Shown here piece after piece: positions 33,393 through 45,839 of a stretch of 64,000 bases of DNA. A program made the position numbers and the translations under genes. A model generated the notes under the pieces. The model was not told the origin of the DNA, did not search any database, and worked only from the letters and a program-made list of their open reading frames with translations. How positions within the stretch are numbered: the first letter of the stretch is position 1; every line of letters starts with the position of its first letter. Origin of the DNA: Sambucus nigra (Eukaryota > Streptophyta > Magnoliopsida > Dipsacales > Adoxaceae). The stretch is taken from the NCBI GenBank assembly GCA_949130495.1, contig OX422214.1:253150187-253214186 (forward strand), written 5' to 3'.

Positions 33393-35854
33393 ATGAACGA
33401 GAAAAATGAAAGATTTGGTAACTTGACTAGACCCCCACTCTTTAATGGAAACAACTTTGCTTAATGGAAGGTAAGAATTGTTTCTTTCATACAAGGAACC
33501 TTGGGAGATGATGTCTGGGATATTGTTGAAAATGGTTACACTTATCCTACTAAACCAACCACTGAAGGAAGTAATGAGAGGATTAAGAAAGAATTAAGTG
33601 AGTTCACAGAAGAAGAGAAGCAAACTTCTCAAAATAATAATAAAGGAAAGAATGCTATCTTTATGTCCATAAATGAACATGAGTTCAAAAGGATCTCATC
33701 TCGTGCCACTTCTAAGGAAGCTTGGGATACACTGATCACTGCACATGAAGGTGACAGTAGAGTTAAGGCTGCTAAAACTCAAATGCTTGTTCAGCGGTAT
33801 AACTCCCTAATTATGTCAGATTCTGAAACCTTTGATGACTTTTACATGAAATTAACTGACATTGTGACCAAATTGCATGCTAATGGGATAACTTATGACA
33901 GATATGAAATTATATCTAAAATTCTAAGATGGTTACCACAGAAATTTGATAACAAAAATATGCTATTGAGGAAATGTGTGATCAAAATCTCACTCCTGAA
34001 TTACTCAGTAGTAAACTACGAATTGTGGAAATGGAATTATAATTTAATAATCAAATGACCCAGTCCCATAGGAAACAGACTAGTTCCAACTTGAGTTTTT
34101 CCACTAAGTTGATGAAACCTGAGTTTACTATCCCCACTGATGATTCTGATGAGGAATGTGATATAGATAGTTTGGATAATCAAATTGCCTTAATGCCAAA
34201 ACAATTTAAGAAAATTGTCATATTTAGAAATAAATTGGCAAATATATAAGGCAAGCCAAATTATCCAAATCAGTCTAACTACAAACCTCATGAGAAAGGT
34301 CAAGACAAACATCACAAGGACATGAGACCCAATAAAGACTTTAAGAACATTGAATGTTTTTGATGTGGAAAATTAGGACACATAGCACAAGACTGTAGAG
34401 TGAAACTGAACACTGCTAATAAACATACTAGGGCCAACATTTGCAAAGCATGGGGTGATTCAAGTAACTCTGATAATGATGAACCTGAATCTTCTGATGG
34501 TTTTGATACTTGCATGTATTTCTTTGCCAAGATAATATATAATAATGATATGCTTATGCCTGAGTATGAGAATAATGCTAGTAACTCTACTTCTATTATT
34601 ATGAATCACGCTGCTATTGGTTTAAATGCTTTAATTTATGAGAATATTGCTAGTTCTACTACGGGGTTTGTGAGTCAAAGGGAATGCAATAATGATGATG
34701 TCGATGGGTGCGTGATTTCAAGAATTGAATCCTTAGGGGTCACTTCACACACTGCACTTAGTGACTCAGACACTGAAGACCTCCCTGACATTCGCCCACT
34801 TTATGCGAAAACCCTCAAGAAAAGCACTAGACTAGAGAAGATAGTGAAAGATCTAACTAAGAAATTAGAAGATCTAAGTCTGATGGTTAAACTTAACGCT
34901 GAAGAGTATACTACCCAATGTCTAACTCATCAAAATGAAGTCAAAACTTTTGATAAAAAATTGAAGAATTTGATTGAAGAAAATGAAACTCTGGAGCAAA
35001 AATATAAAGGGACGTTATTAGAATTGGAACAATCCAAAGAAAAGACAGCAACAGTCTTCAAAAAATTTGCAAAATTTGAAAATAATTCAAACTCTTTTGA
35101 TGGATTTGTTGCTGATTCCAAAACCAATTCTGATGATCGAACTGGAATAGGATTTTACCCCAATTTGAAGACTCCAACTAAAATCTTTGAATTAATTAAG
35201 TTTGTGTCAGGAGGCAAACAACCTGTAGAAACTTTTCCAGACCTTCATTCTCTAAAAAATGAGTTTGACAAAAACCAATCTAAGTTTGATATTGGGGAAT
35301 CAAGTTACTCTAAGTGTGAAAGTCCACCTAAGACTAAATATGTCTGCCCCCCGATTAGGAAGAGTGATTCGATCTTTCAAATTGTACTCCCTAGGAATAA
35401 GGTTCAACCTCAAAATTTCATCAAGTCTATGTTTAGAGGTTTTCCTAAGGAGATACTATCTTCGAGCAATCTATACTGCTCTTACTGTGACTTATATGGT
35501 CATTCCTTTGAAGGTTGCTATTCTAGACGTGTTGTCAACCCTGTCTATAATTCTCCTGTGTACCAAAACTTTAACTATTCTAGGAGAAGCCATAATAATT
35601 ATGTTCTTCCTAGACAACTAGAAAAAAACTCTAACTATAGAAGGAGAAAGACTAAACCTAAAAGATCACTTCCAAGAAGGATTTCGAGACACTTTTCTAA
35701 ACCAAATGCTCATACTTATCATAAAATTCAACCTCATGCACAAAACATTTTTCAACAGAAATCTAATGCTCGCAAATTTTATCAATTAAGAGCAAATAAG
35801 CGCAAAATGAAAACAAGAGCTATTTGGGTTAGAAAATATGAACTATTACCCTAG
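33393..35854 (+). pseudogene. SIRE-type gag, five or more lesions
   Basis: The start ATG at 33393 is chosen because the N-terminal motif (TRPPLFNGNNFA, then WK) follows in frame. A TAA at 33462 replaces the tyrosine of the usual AYWK. The capsid domain (UBN2-like: SKEAWDTLITAHEGDSRVKA, SETFDDFYMKL) is open at 33501-34058. A shift near 33957 moves to another frame, which has stops at 34040, 34247 and 34361. The zinc knuckle CF*CGKLGHIAQDC (34355-34396) carries the last of these. From 34400 a 484-codon frame holds acidic text, a coiled-coil (about residues 140-235), a second knuckle CSYCDLYGHSFEGC (about 35479-35520) and an Arg/Lys-rich tail. The TAG at 35852 separates it from protease in the same frame. 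Confidence 0.9.
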
Positions 35855-36175
35855 ATGAAGTTTAATATTGTTATTAATGCTTTAAAAGCTGAACACACTC
35901 CCTCTCGTCGGTATTTAGATTCTGGATGTTCAAAGTACATGACTGAGGATGATACCAAACTTTTAAATAAAACCAGCTTTGCTGGAGGAAAAGTTATTTT
36001 TGGTGATGGTGTATCATCTCAAATCATTGGTAAAGGAACACTCCAAGAAGCAAATTACCCTTACTTGAAAATGTTCTTCTAGTAAAAGGTCTTAAGGCAA
36101 ACCTACTCAGTATCTCGCAATTTTGTGACTCAAATCATACTGTCACCTTTTCAAATAATAATTTCAAAATTTTAA
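35855..36175 (+). pseudogene. SIRE-type protease
   Basis: The catalytic motif YLDSGCSKYMTEDD lies at about 35909-35952 in the frame 35855-36082 and is intact at D-S-G. The domain continues with GVSSQIIGKGTL. Near 36070 the reading shifts (LLVKGLKANLLSISQF), and it returns to the first frame near 36210, next to a triplicated CAGGACT unit (36199-36222) that probably caused the second shift. The retropepsin would release Gag and Pol proteins. Confidence 0.85.
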
Positions 36176-37200
36176 ATGAAAAAGGTGAGTGCTTTATTAC
36201 AGGACTCAGGACTCAGGACTCTGGACAATTGTTATACTGTTCAAAACAATGTTGAGGTCTGTAACATTGCCAGAATGGATGATAATGAGATATGGCATAA
36301 TCGTATGGGTCACATAAATTACGAAAACCTCAGTAGACTGTATTCTCAAGAAATAGTTAGAGGTATTCCTAAGATCAAACCTATTTCTAATATTGTCTGT
36401 GAATCTTATTAAGAAGGAAAAATTGTTAAGGCCCCTCATAAGAAAGTCAAAGATATCCTTACCTCTAAACCCTTGGATCTCATCCATATGGACCTAATGG
36501 GTCCTTCTCGACCTGTTAGTCTCTGTGGACACAATTACATTCTTGTTATGGTTGATGACTTCACCAGATTTACTTGGGTAGCTTTCTTAAAACAGAAATC
36601 TAACACTTTCTAAATTTTTTTAAAAATCTTACTTCGTATTGAAAATGAGAAAGATACTCAAGTGAATAGAATTCGTAGTGATAGAGGTGGAGAATTCATT
36701 GATACTGGTGTTATAGAGTATTGTGACTATAATGGTTACAAACATGAATTTAGTGCTCTTAAGACTCCTCAACAGAACGGTATTGTTGAGAGAAAGAATT
36801 GTACCCTTCAAGAGATGGCACGTGTTATGATTCATGCAAAATCCTTACCTAAGTATTTTTGGGTAGAATCTATTCATACTGCGTGTCACAGTATCAATAG
36901 GGTGTATCTTAGAAAGAATTCTAAACAAACTCCTTACGAACTTTGGTATGGGAAAAATCCCAATCTTAAGTATCTTAGAACCTTTGGTAGTACGTGTTAT
37001 GTCTGCAAAGATAGAGAACACTTATCCAAATTTGAGACTCGTGGAGATAAAGCCATCTTTCTAGGATATTTTCCCAACAGTAGATCATACCGAGTCTACA
37101 ATCTTCGCACTAAGACCTTAATAGAATCCATAAACGTAATTGTAAGTGACACTACTATAGAGAGTAAGACTGGAGAAGTAACTATTGTGGATGAGTCTGA
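36176..37200 (+). pseudogene. SIRE-type integrase
   Basis: The HHCC zinc region has WHNRMGHINYENL...(about 36290-36340) and then CESY at 36402, with the second cysteine changed to Y and a TAA at 36410. The core keeps its acids: HMDLMGP (36487), RSDRGGEF (36675-36698) and NGIVERKN (36778-36801), in DD35E order, with one more stop at 36612. The C-terminal GKNPNLKYLRTFGSTCYV and GDKAIFLGY motifs follow, as in all Copia integrases. From 36662 the frame is open into RT. Confidence 0.9.
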
Positions 37201-38905
37201 AAATGTTTTAGAAAAAGACTCTCCAGAAAGAGATGATTCTTTACCAATTGAGACACCTGAAGTACCTAATTGGGTTGCTAAAGACCATCCTATAGACAAC
37301 GTTATTGGTAACCCCAGTGAGCCTATTCGTACAAGATATCAATTAAGAAACTATGCTCATTATGTTGTTTCCTTTGAGGAACCAAAGAATGTTAATGAAG
37401 CAATAAATGATCCTTATTGGATTTCTGCAATGCAGGATGAACTTCTTCAATTCGTCATTCATGATGTTTGGTATCATGTACCCAGGCCTGATCATAAAAC
37501 GGTCATTGACACAAGTTGGATATTTAAAAATAAATCCGATGAAAATGGGATAGTCATTAGAAACAAAGCTAGATTAGTTACTCAAGGATACTCTCAAATT
37601 GAAGGAATAGATTTTAACGAGACTTTTTCTCCTGTTACTCGATTAGAATCTATTTGTCTTCTCTTTGCCATATCTTGCTACTTACACTTTACGCTTTATC
37701 AAATGGATGTCAAATCTGCCTTCCTTAATGGAATATTGACTGAGGAGACCTATGTAGAACAACCAAAAGGGTTCATTGACCCTAAATATCCAAATCACGT
37801 CTTTTGTCTTAAAAAAGGCTTTGTATGGCCTAAAATAAGCGCCAAGATCCTGGTATGAGCATCTTTCAAATTTTCTCTTAGATAAAGAGTTTAAGAGAGG
37901 AGGAAATGATCAAACCCTTTTTGTCAAACATTTTGACAAACATATAATTATAGCTCAAGTTTACGTAGACGATATCATCTTTGAATCAACCTCCCATAAT
38001 GAAGTTAAATATTTTTCTGAAATTATGCATAAAGAATTTCAAATGTCTCTTATGGGGGAGTTGCAATTCTTCTTAGGTCTTCAAGTCAAACAAAATTCAG
38101 AAGGACTATTTGTTTCGCAATCTAAATACGCTTTAGTGATTGTTAAAAAATTCGACCTTGAGAGTGCAAAAGATGCTAAAACTCCCATGAGTACTACGGT
38201 CAAGCTATCTAAGGATGAAACTGGAAAATCCATAGATCTGACTTTATATCGTAGTATGATAGGAACCTTGCTATACCTTACTTCCTCGCGTCCTGATATT
38301 ATGTCTGCTGTTTGCGTATGTGCACATTATCAAAACAATCCTAAAGAGAGCCATTTAACTTGTGTTAAAAGAATTATAAAATACATTAAAGGCACTCTAA
38401 ATTTAGGACTTTGGTACACCAATGATAATCTTAGCATTATAATAGGATACACTGATGCCGATTGGACAGGGTGTACTGACGATAGTAAGAGCACATCAAG
38501 CGCATGCTACTATATTGGTAATAACTTGGTAGTCGGAGTAGTAAGAAACAAAACTGCACTTCTTTATCAACAGCTGAATCTGAATACATAGCCGCTGGCA
38601 ATTACTGTGCTCAATTACTTTGTCTTAAGCAAATGCTTAGTGATTATGGTATTAAAGAGGAGCAATCACATCTCTATTGTGATAATCAAAGCGTGATCAA
38701 TATCTCTAAAAATCCTGTTCAACACTCGCGAACAAAACACATAAAAACAAGACATCACTTTATACGCGAATTAGTTGAAACTAAGGAATTAGAAATCAAT
38801 TATCTTCCTACTGATTTGCAACTCGCAGATATGTTTACCAAACCTTTGGATTACAATAGATTCATTTCTTTGCATAAATCAATAGGAATGGTTTGTGCTA
38901 ATTAA
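37201..38905 (+). pseudogene. SIRE-type reverse transcriptase and RNase H
   Basis: RT opens with the linker EPIRTRYQLRNYAHY, then DPYWISAMQDELLQF, GIDFNETFSPVTR and MDVKSAFLNG. A frameshift near 37820 breaks the LYGLKQAPRSWYE segment. The catalytic YVDD lies at 37962-37973 in the next frame. Frame 38025-38591 carries the connection and RNase H start (YTDADWTGC). A second shift near 38535 precedes AESEYIAA and LYCDN (38668-38682), with catalytic D, E and D kept. The reading ends at a TAA at 38903 after IGMVCAN. Two frameshifts and no stop elsewhere over 1.7 kb make this the best-preserved Copia RT in the window. Confidence 0.9.
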
Positions 38906-39224
38906 ATTTTTGGATTTGCATAATTTTTTCCCTTTGTCCATTTGAGACAAAATGGGGGAGAAATTTGAGTCAAATGAGTTCATTTATTTTGTACATATTC
39001 TAAAGAGCTTGATCTTAGTGATTATTTGCAGGATTCTGCACAGTTATTCTTAACAGTTGTAATAGGGTATTGAATTGTAATTAGTTGAGTTATGTAATTT
39101 TCCTTTCTAGGAAATGGGTAGATATAATTTTTGTATAGGAATAGGTTTTTCCTATCTTTTTATCGCCCTACGAGTCCAAGCTGATTCAAAAGAGATTTTG
39201 TCTCATATTTCCAAAGGGGGAGAT
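38906..39224 (+). other. 3' untranslated section with two polypurine tracts
   Basis: AAAATGGGGGAGAAA at 38949-38963 and AAAGGGGGAGA at 39213-39223 both look like plus-strand primer tracts, the second directly abutting the 3' LTR. Duplicated tracts are a known feature of Sireviruses. No env-like frame is present. Confidence 0.8.
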
Positions 39225-41177
39225 TGAAGCATCTTATACCCTTCACTCACTTGAGTCTACATTGCATAAGTGTTCATCTAATTTGGAAATAGAGACAAAA
39301 TTGAGTCCCCGTCCTAGAAACCAAAGAGCCTCAGACTCTTCAATACACTTCATTCCTCTTGTTTGATTGATCAAGGTATAATCATAAACACTCACACACT
39401 TTAGGACTTCATACATTTCTCACACATTTTGTTATATTGATTGGATGTGTGAGTTAATTTCCCTTAAAATATTTTTTATAATTTTTTCGAAATTTTTAAA
39501 ACATTTTAAAATAATTTTTTCTTAATTAAAATGAAATTAAGAAGTTTTGGGTTCATTCTATAATTTTTGATTGTTAGTTTTATCCCTGTAAAGTTCACTT
39601 GGGTAGAAACCCAAAGCGCTAGAGACTATAAGGGGTGCTGTGTAATTTCTTTAGATGTGCGTGTGAGGTTTAATATTAGCCCTACACCTGTCACTCTTTA
39701 ACCGGTTGGATTTGTGTTTCTTTATAGACACAAAACTGTTGTTGATTTCCATCCCTTAGATTGATCTTATCAACGCTCTACATGCATTCCTTACCAATCC
39801 ATGTGAAACCTTTATCCTCCAATCAGAAGCTTTTTAACCAACCCATCCTCTTAAACTGTTGGATCAAAGTCAATTTGACAAGACTTAATCTCGGGTCTCG
39901 ATTTGCCTTTACCTTCTCGATCCTTCTCAGCCCCTATATAAGGAGGGTAACCCTCAGCCATTAGAAGACTTTTTTTCACTTCGTCATTCAGAGAGAGAAG
40001 AGAGAAGAGAGAGAAAAGAGAGAGAAACCAGAGTTAGAAACCCTAACCCTGTTCGTCTAAACCCTTTTTCAAACCCTAATTCTTTTATCAAAACCAGTTA
40101 TATACCAAACACAACCTTGAGTGTTTGAGAGTTTTGAGAGTGGTTTGATAGTGGTTTCGTGCTGTAACCTCTTCGTTTTAAGATCTTATGTCCAACTTAA
40201 GCATTAAGCTAGATCTGTATTTCTGTTACATAGAAATTTTAGATCTGAGCATTTTATGTAACATTACACCTAGATCTGCATTTATTGTTTCTTGTCTTGA
40301 GAAATCTGTTGTTGATTGTTTTCTGTAAATGTTTTCATACTCAAAATCAACAATAACATTTTTTGTTTCTAGTTCTTTTGAATAAGACCTTTGACCTAAT
40401 GGCAGTTTTCGATTTCAAAAGCATTTTCAAGACTCTGAAATTGATTAAGATCTTGATACGTCTTCTGAGCAAGATAGCCGTGGATTCTGGGTTTATTTTA
40501 AAGGTCAAATAAGGTTCAAGTTTCCTAAGAAGAGAGAAACTGAAAATCACAGCATATAGATCTGATTTGTAATTTGCTAGGACTGTTTGTAAAAATAAGC
40601 GTGAGTGTGTGCATGCATGTGTTAGATCACCATCATAAACACTTACACACTACAACACTGAAAGTGTTGGTAATAAGATCTTGAAACAAGAGTCGACGTA
40701 AAGACTGGAACAAAGTTGAAGTTAGCAAACTGGGAGAACAACATCAACAATCAGAACTGCAGAAAAATTATAAGGACACCAGTGGGTAAATTCCTAAACT
40801 TGTATATGTCTGATTTGTGTGCATGCGTGTTATATAGTTTGTAACTGTTATATTTTATTTTAGTGGATTTTTTTTTATTCCGTAGAGGGAGTCATGGATG
40901 TTTCCTCAGTTGGGTGAGGTTTTACCATGTTAAAAATCTCTTGTTAATAATCTTTCTACATCTTCTCATCTCATTCTGATTAGTGTGCTGATTTAAAACT
41001 ATTTTAGTTTTGTTTTTCAAAACTTGTTAACAAATCTTGAATTGATCTCGTGCATATTTTTAAACACATCTTGTGATTAAACTGATTTGATTTCTAGAAA
41101 ATAGTTTCCTAAAAAACAGTTCGGAGTTACTTAAATAGTTTAATCTTATATTAAACGGCTTTAATAATAGTTTTTCA
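39225..41177 (+). repeat. 3' LTR of the full-length SIRE-type element
   Basis: It starts TGAAGCATCTTATACCC and ends AGTTTTTCA, with TATATAAG at 39935-39942. It is collinear with the 5' LTR; differences are scattered substitutions and small indels (for example a GTGTTGTGTGTG stretch shortened near 39450). Confidence 0.95.
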
Positions 41178-41182
41178 TTGTA
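41178..41182. repeat. Target-site duplication TTGTA, right
   Basis: This is identical to 31343-31347. Confidence 0.9.
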
Positions 41183-41795
41183 TTATGTTTTTCTTTTATT
41201 GATTCATATTGAAAAATACAATAAGATTTTATTTTGATAAATTTTTTGAAAAATACAAAAAGATTTTTTGTTTTTGTGTATTTTAGTTTTACACATTTAG
41301 TGCGGCATATTGGTGTGTTTGAATCCAATTCAATCCATAATTTCCATATGGATAGGATATTTGGTTATGATTGTAGATACTTAGATTGTTCTTAGTCATG
41401 TTTACATGCGTTGTTTAGATATTGATTTCCATTATGAATTCCACTTTTTATATGCCTCCGCACACACATGCACGAGCATTTTGGATTTTACTTCATTATG
41501 TATGTTTGAGCTATGTGAGGTATTCTCCCATCAATCCTATTATCTCAATATTTTGAGACTATGGAATATTTGTGCATGTAAGAACCGTTGCCCGTGAGTG
41601 CGTTTGTTTAATTAGTATTGAAAAAAAATTAAGAGTATGCATGGGAAAGGGATGCGAAAGACAAAGTCTTTGCGTAAAAGCCAACGTTGGCAAGAGCCCA
41701 AAGAAAAAATAAAGGAAATAAAAAGAGAAAAATTTCAAAATAGGGGCCAACTTAGTTCGTTTTCTTGCTAGATATTTCAAAATTAATATGCTTAT
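41183..41795 (+). other. Element B tail, segment between the two insertions
   Basis: This is non-coding. GTGCATGTAAGAACCGTTGC (about 41571-41590), ATCAATCCTATTATC and GTCTTTGCGTAAAAGCCAACG (about 41669-41690) match the minus strand of element C's tail (23830-24070) in the same order. This identifies it as part of B. The frames 41406-41597 and 41559-41807 are chance. Confidence 0.65.
41791..41795. repeat. Target-site duplication CTTAT, left
   Basis: It pairs with CTTAC at 50247-50251 around the Tat-like element. The one difference is T/C. Confidence 0.75.
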
Positions 41796-42492
41796 TGATA
41801 GTACCAATATTGCACCACCTGCCGCGGATCATAGGCCACAGTATTATCATCTATGGGCCGCAACCCTAATTCCTATTGGACACATGCCTTGCATACATGC
41901 TGCAGTCTTTAACATATAGGCTGCAACCACTTATTCTCTACCTATCACAACCCAGAACATATAGACTGCGGACCCATTTATAATATAAATGTCGCGGTCC
42001 CTACGCTTATTAATCAGCTGGCCGCAGCACCTCTCATCACAGCAGCAGTACATAGCACACCTATATATAGAGGTCCACACCTCGAGATTGGGAGAGGGAT
42101 TATTCCTAATCTATGGATCCCTCATTCAAGATCCAGGTTCGTTACTAGTGCCAATACACAGATCAGAGATCACGACGCTCTCCAGAGCACTCGATCCAGC
42201 TTGGGGGCTTCTCTCTAGCATCACAGCCATCTCTCCGACACACCGAAATCCTCATAAACATGTATTATCTTTTATTCTCATGCTTGTATGCCTCTTTAGG
42301 CCAAATAACTATGTACCAAATAGTATATATAATGAGAGTGTGGCACCAAAGTGAACGCAGGCTCATTTTTATAGCCGAACCACTCTATATCATGTCTTTT
42401 ATCTCTCTTTACTTGCTCTATTTGCTTACTATGCACTTTATACTTGATTTGCTGGTACTAGAACGACAAGTGGATGATTTCTCGTATCATCA
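41796..42492 (+). repeat. 5' LTR of the Tat-like element
   Basis: It starts TGATAGTACCAATATTGC and ends CGTATCATCA. TATATATA at 42062-42069 (CCTATATATAGAGG) is the likely TATA box. The U3 part holds several GGCCGCAACC/GCTGCAACC-like repeats. The frames at 41989-42354 and 42260-42601 lie in the LTR and have no recognisable product. Confidence 0.92.
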
Positions 42493-42495
42493 ATT

Positions 42496-42513
42496 TGGCG
42501 CCGTCTGTGGGAA
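42496..42513 (+). other. Primer-binding site TGGCGCCGTCTGTGGGAA
   Basis: It lies four bases after the LTR end. The first nine bases equal those of the Athila-type tRNA-Asp site at 62875-62892, so the same tRNA may prime it. The exact tRNA is inferred. Confidence 0.75.
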
Positions 42514-43289
42514 CGAGATATTTCAATCTCGTTTCTCTATATTTCGAGTTCTTAAACACCTTAATTTATTCACTGGGATCCTTTGGATAATCATCTTATG
42601 AGTAAATTTTGGTTAGTAAGCTCTATTTTATATTTGCACCCTTAAATGGGTATTTTATATATTCAGATCTGCTTTTGGGTCTTCATTTTATGACCTTATA
42701 TCTATTTTGCATACCCCTGTGATATCATTTCATCAAATAATGCAAAAAAGCATGATGGGAATTATCCCGTAAATGTGAGTGATTAGGGAAGGATTATATT
42801 TACTCCCTTTTTGCTATTCTTGACCTATGATCTAGGGTTTATCATTGGAACTATGACATTTTGTGCACCATGAGGGTATTCCCTCATTAATAGACACTAG
42901 TAGGTATGCTCTTCATATGTTTTGGGAGAAAAACTCAGTTCCTAGGTTTCAATCTTGGGATTGTTCCCACTGCTTAGAAGGGGATGTGGCGTGGTAGTTC
43001 AACTGCCTTTCTTATCGCGGCCTCAGCTACTGCGATTGTATTACAACAACTTTGAATCATCAAGGAATGAACTCAGGTGTTCTTCAGCTCAACCTTCGTG
43101 AATATCATTCAAAGGCCACGACAGTACACTTGTGTGCCTTAGTGGTCGTAGCCTAAGCAGTAATATCATGCAACAGTGAAAACGCTGCATCCCAATTTCC
43201 TACTTGGTTAATCCAATATTTCTTTGATTACTCACTTCTGCTAGTTTTGACTCAGATTATATATTTTTTAAAGACTAACAAAGAAGAAA
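42514..43289 (+). other. Leader of the Tat-like element
   Basis: This is the untranslated region between the PBS and the gag remnant. It has no recognisable frame. GCTGCGG-like motifs are present (CTTATCGCGGCCTCAGC near 43013). Confidence 0.5.
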
Positions 43290-43830
43290 ATGGAAGGAGA
43301 ATCCAACCAGAGCACAAAAGTCAAAGATGAGATTGTGCAACTATATAATCACCTCAACCATCTCTACAATAGTTATTCCTCACTCCAAACCCAGATTAAC
43401 TATTTGACCCATAGGGTCCTCATGCTAGAGGTCGCAGCCTCCCCAAGAACGACTGCGGCACCCAGTGTTGCTTCCGTTGTCACAGATTATCATGTCGCGA
43501 AAGCAGTCAGCAGGAGCTAGAAAAGGAAAGCATAGAAGGTAGAAGAAAGCTAGAGCTCTAGGGCTTACACTCCATTGGACTTCCCAATTGAAGACATCTT
43601 TGAGTCCATCAAGGAGGAAAAACTGTTGAGGTGGCCAGAGAAGCAGAGGGCTCCACCCTACAAAAGGGACAAAGACAAGTGGTGAAAATTACACTAAGAT
43701 CACGACCATGACACTGAGCAATGCTATGCTCTGAAAGATGAAATTGAGAGGCTCGTAAGGCAGGGGATGCTGCAGCACTTCCTTAAGGATGCCTGGGGGA
43801 TGCAGCCTAGTCTGACAGGCCACATTCCTC
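43290..43830 (+). pseudogene. Tat-like gag remnant, internally deleted
   Basis: Frame 43290-43520 (76 codons) starts with ATG in a good position after the leader and encodes a charged helix (EIVQLYNHLNHLYNSYSSL) followed by Ala/Thr-rich text. After a stop, another frame reads FPIEDIFESIKEEKLLRWPE, then PPYKRDKDKW, then DHDHDTEQCYALKDEIERLV and GMLQHFL (about 43565-43795). This second part is the C-terminal Tat gag motif (normally FHxDHGHDTEDC). The capsid core between them is missing. Two stops (43683 TGA, 43692 TAA) replace the C and the residue after H. Confidence 0.75.
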
Positions 43831-44700
43831 TTTTTTACGCCCATATTTATATTTCATCTATTTTTGTGCTTCGTAAAAACTCTTTTGAATAGTTCCATGT
43901 TAACTTTGTATTGTTCTAACAAAGTTATAAATATATGAATAGATATATGAAATTAAGTTCATTTTATATTTCGTCTATTTCCAACTCCCATATCTCAATT
44001 TCTCGATTTTATTAAAGGATATCTTATAAAAGACTCTTTGTCTTAAACAGATTCCGAATCAAGATAATATGTTATATCGAGAATAATAATATCTAAATGG
44101 GCCCACAACTCCCGTAGTGACGCCTGATTGTCTGAAGGCAACTAATAATTGAAAATGGCGAAAGCAATTATTGAGAGCAACTGCCTAAATTGGTCAATGA
44201 CATCACTTATAGAGACTATATTCTAGCATATTATGGCTACATTCGGGAAGAAATTTATTAGAAAGCATCATTAGCCATGGGGGCTTACAATGCCCGTTCT
44301 TAGCTTTCGGGATGCGTCATTAGCCTAGGGAGGTTACTCCCTCGGCAAACATCATTAACTTGATGGATAGAGACGAAACATCATTAACTTGGTGATCTTA
44401 TGTTAGCTTGGGGAAGCTTCACAATACCTACCCCGGGAAGGCCTGACATTACCCACAGGGGCCAAAGACTTAATTGTCTATGGATAATCCTATATTTGAA
44501 GGGGCCGAAGACTTAATTGTCTACAGATAATCCTATTATAGCCTGGGAAGGCATTATATATATCCAAACATAGCTTGGGGAATCTTTATAATACCTAGCC
44601 CGGGGGGGCCTGAAAATAACCCAATCGAAGAGACTAAAGGAAAGCTATGAAAGGCAATCAAAATAATTAAAGGATGATGTGTTTTTATGATCACGAAGCA
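43831..44700 (+). repeat. Non-coding section with diverged tandem repeats of about 168 bp
   Basis: TAGCTTGGGGAAGCTTCACA at 44404 and TAGCTTGGGGAATCTTTATA at about 44573 begin the same longer unit, followed in both cases by ATACCTA(C/G)CCCGGG. Within it, GGGGCC(A/G)AAGACTTAATTGTCTA occurs at about 44459 and 44501. CATTAGCC and CATTAACTTG-GG repeats precede them (44270-44400). Tandem repeats after the coding part are typical of Tat elements. Confidence 0.7.
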
Positions 44701-45839
44701 TGCCAAAGCTACAAAAGGATGGCCTCAGCCCTGCATGCTGTCATCGATTTCCTAAAGGGTTAGTATGGCTGCATCCGTTAAGTTAATCCATTCATAACGC
44801 AGCCCTGCTCAAGAAAACAAGCGATAGTTGGATTAGGATCCAATTATAAAGCTACAACAATGGGCATTCAAACATTCAAGGGTGTCGCGTCCTTGTTCAA
44901 GAAGCACCATGGATCCATTTCCAATAAATTTAATTAAGAGAAGAGACTTCAACCACCATCAAACATTCAAGATTGCAATAATATTCAATAGCTACAGCTA
45001 TATATCAGCAGTGCAGACAACTACAAATGGAGGCAGCCTCATGGGCTGCAGCCTATCCTCAAGTTTGTAAACTAATTTCTGTGGCATCAATATACAAGAA
45101 TACAAGTGGAAAGTCTAAGGTGAAGAAAATAGGCCGCAGCTTATGCAAAGAAACCATTTATACTATGATGCCGCGGGTCTTAATCTATTAGACCTACAAG
45201 TTCATTCAATCAAGCAAACAAGCATCTATGTACATTTTGAAGCATTGGAAGTATAAAGCATGCATATAAAGAATAGAAAATACTGGTTTCTAAAAAAGGC
45301 CACAACCTTGATTATAAGATTCATAGAAGTTTCAAAGGGAAGCAACCTTACATATCAAAAGGTAGGTAAAGGGCTAAAGCCTTAGCAAAAAAATGAAGAG
45401 TTCACAGAGATAAAAGGGGTCATAACCTTATACTCCTGGCTGTAGATAACTAAAAAATAAAGGCCACGTGCCGCGGAAGTATCACATGAGATGCAACATT
45501 TAAGTCTAACATTATTCGGTCTATTTTCGCGGACTACTCTAGATATTAGTGAATGCAAAGAAAAGACAAGGATGAAGTCCAAGGCAAAAGCACGGCAGAC
45601 TGCAACCAACTTACAATACAGGCCGTAACCCATATGAACAAAACATTTGTATATTGGTTGCAACCATTCATTCATACAAGTATGGAGGTGTGCAAATGAA
45701 GTTAAAAAATTATCATACTAGAGGAGTCTGGCCGTAGCCCTGAGAGTATAGTTGGCAAAAAATTCAAGTATTCATGTTATACAAACAAAGGCCGCAGCCA
45801 TTCTAAAATGCACAACAAAAGATAAAAAGGGACGTAACC
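44701..45839 (+). other. Spacer rich in GGCCGCAGCC-like motifs
   Basis: No coding signal is found. About 15 variants of GGCCGCAGCC occur (for example near 45040, 45131, 45171, 45299, 45472, 45621, 45730 and 45791), every 40-100 bases. Frames at 44882-45070 and 45382-45675 are chance. Confidence 0.6.

Larger units (their letters stand above)
31348..41177 (+). mobile_element. Full-length SIRE-type Copia retrotransposon (9830 bp)
   Basis: This is the only structurally complete element in the window. Both LTRs (1973 and 1953 bp), the PBS, gag, protease, integrase, RT, RNase H and a polypurine tract are in canonical Copia order, flanked by a perfect 5-bp duplication TTGTA. The long gag with two CCHC knuckles, the tRNA-iMet PBS and the AAAGGGGGA tract fit the SIRE/Maximus lineage. 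There is no env-like frame between RNase H (ends 38905) and the tract. Gag-pol carries roughly ten lesions, so it cannot move on its own. The LTRs differ at about 13 positions in the first 230 aligned bases by hand count. Confidence 0.95.

Noticed and set aside
41989..42601. Frames of 121 and 113 codons, repeated at 49882-50292
   Set aside because: They lie within the two LTR copies and their leaders; their apparent conservation is LTR identity.
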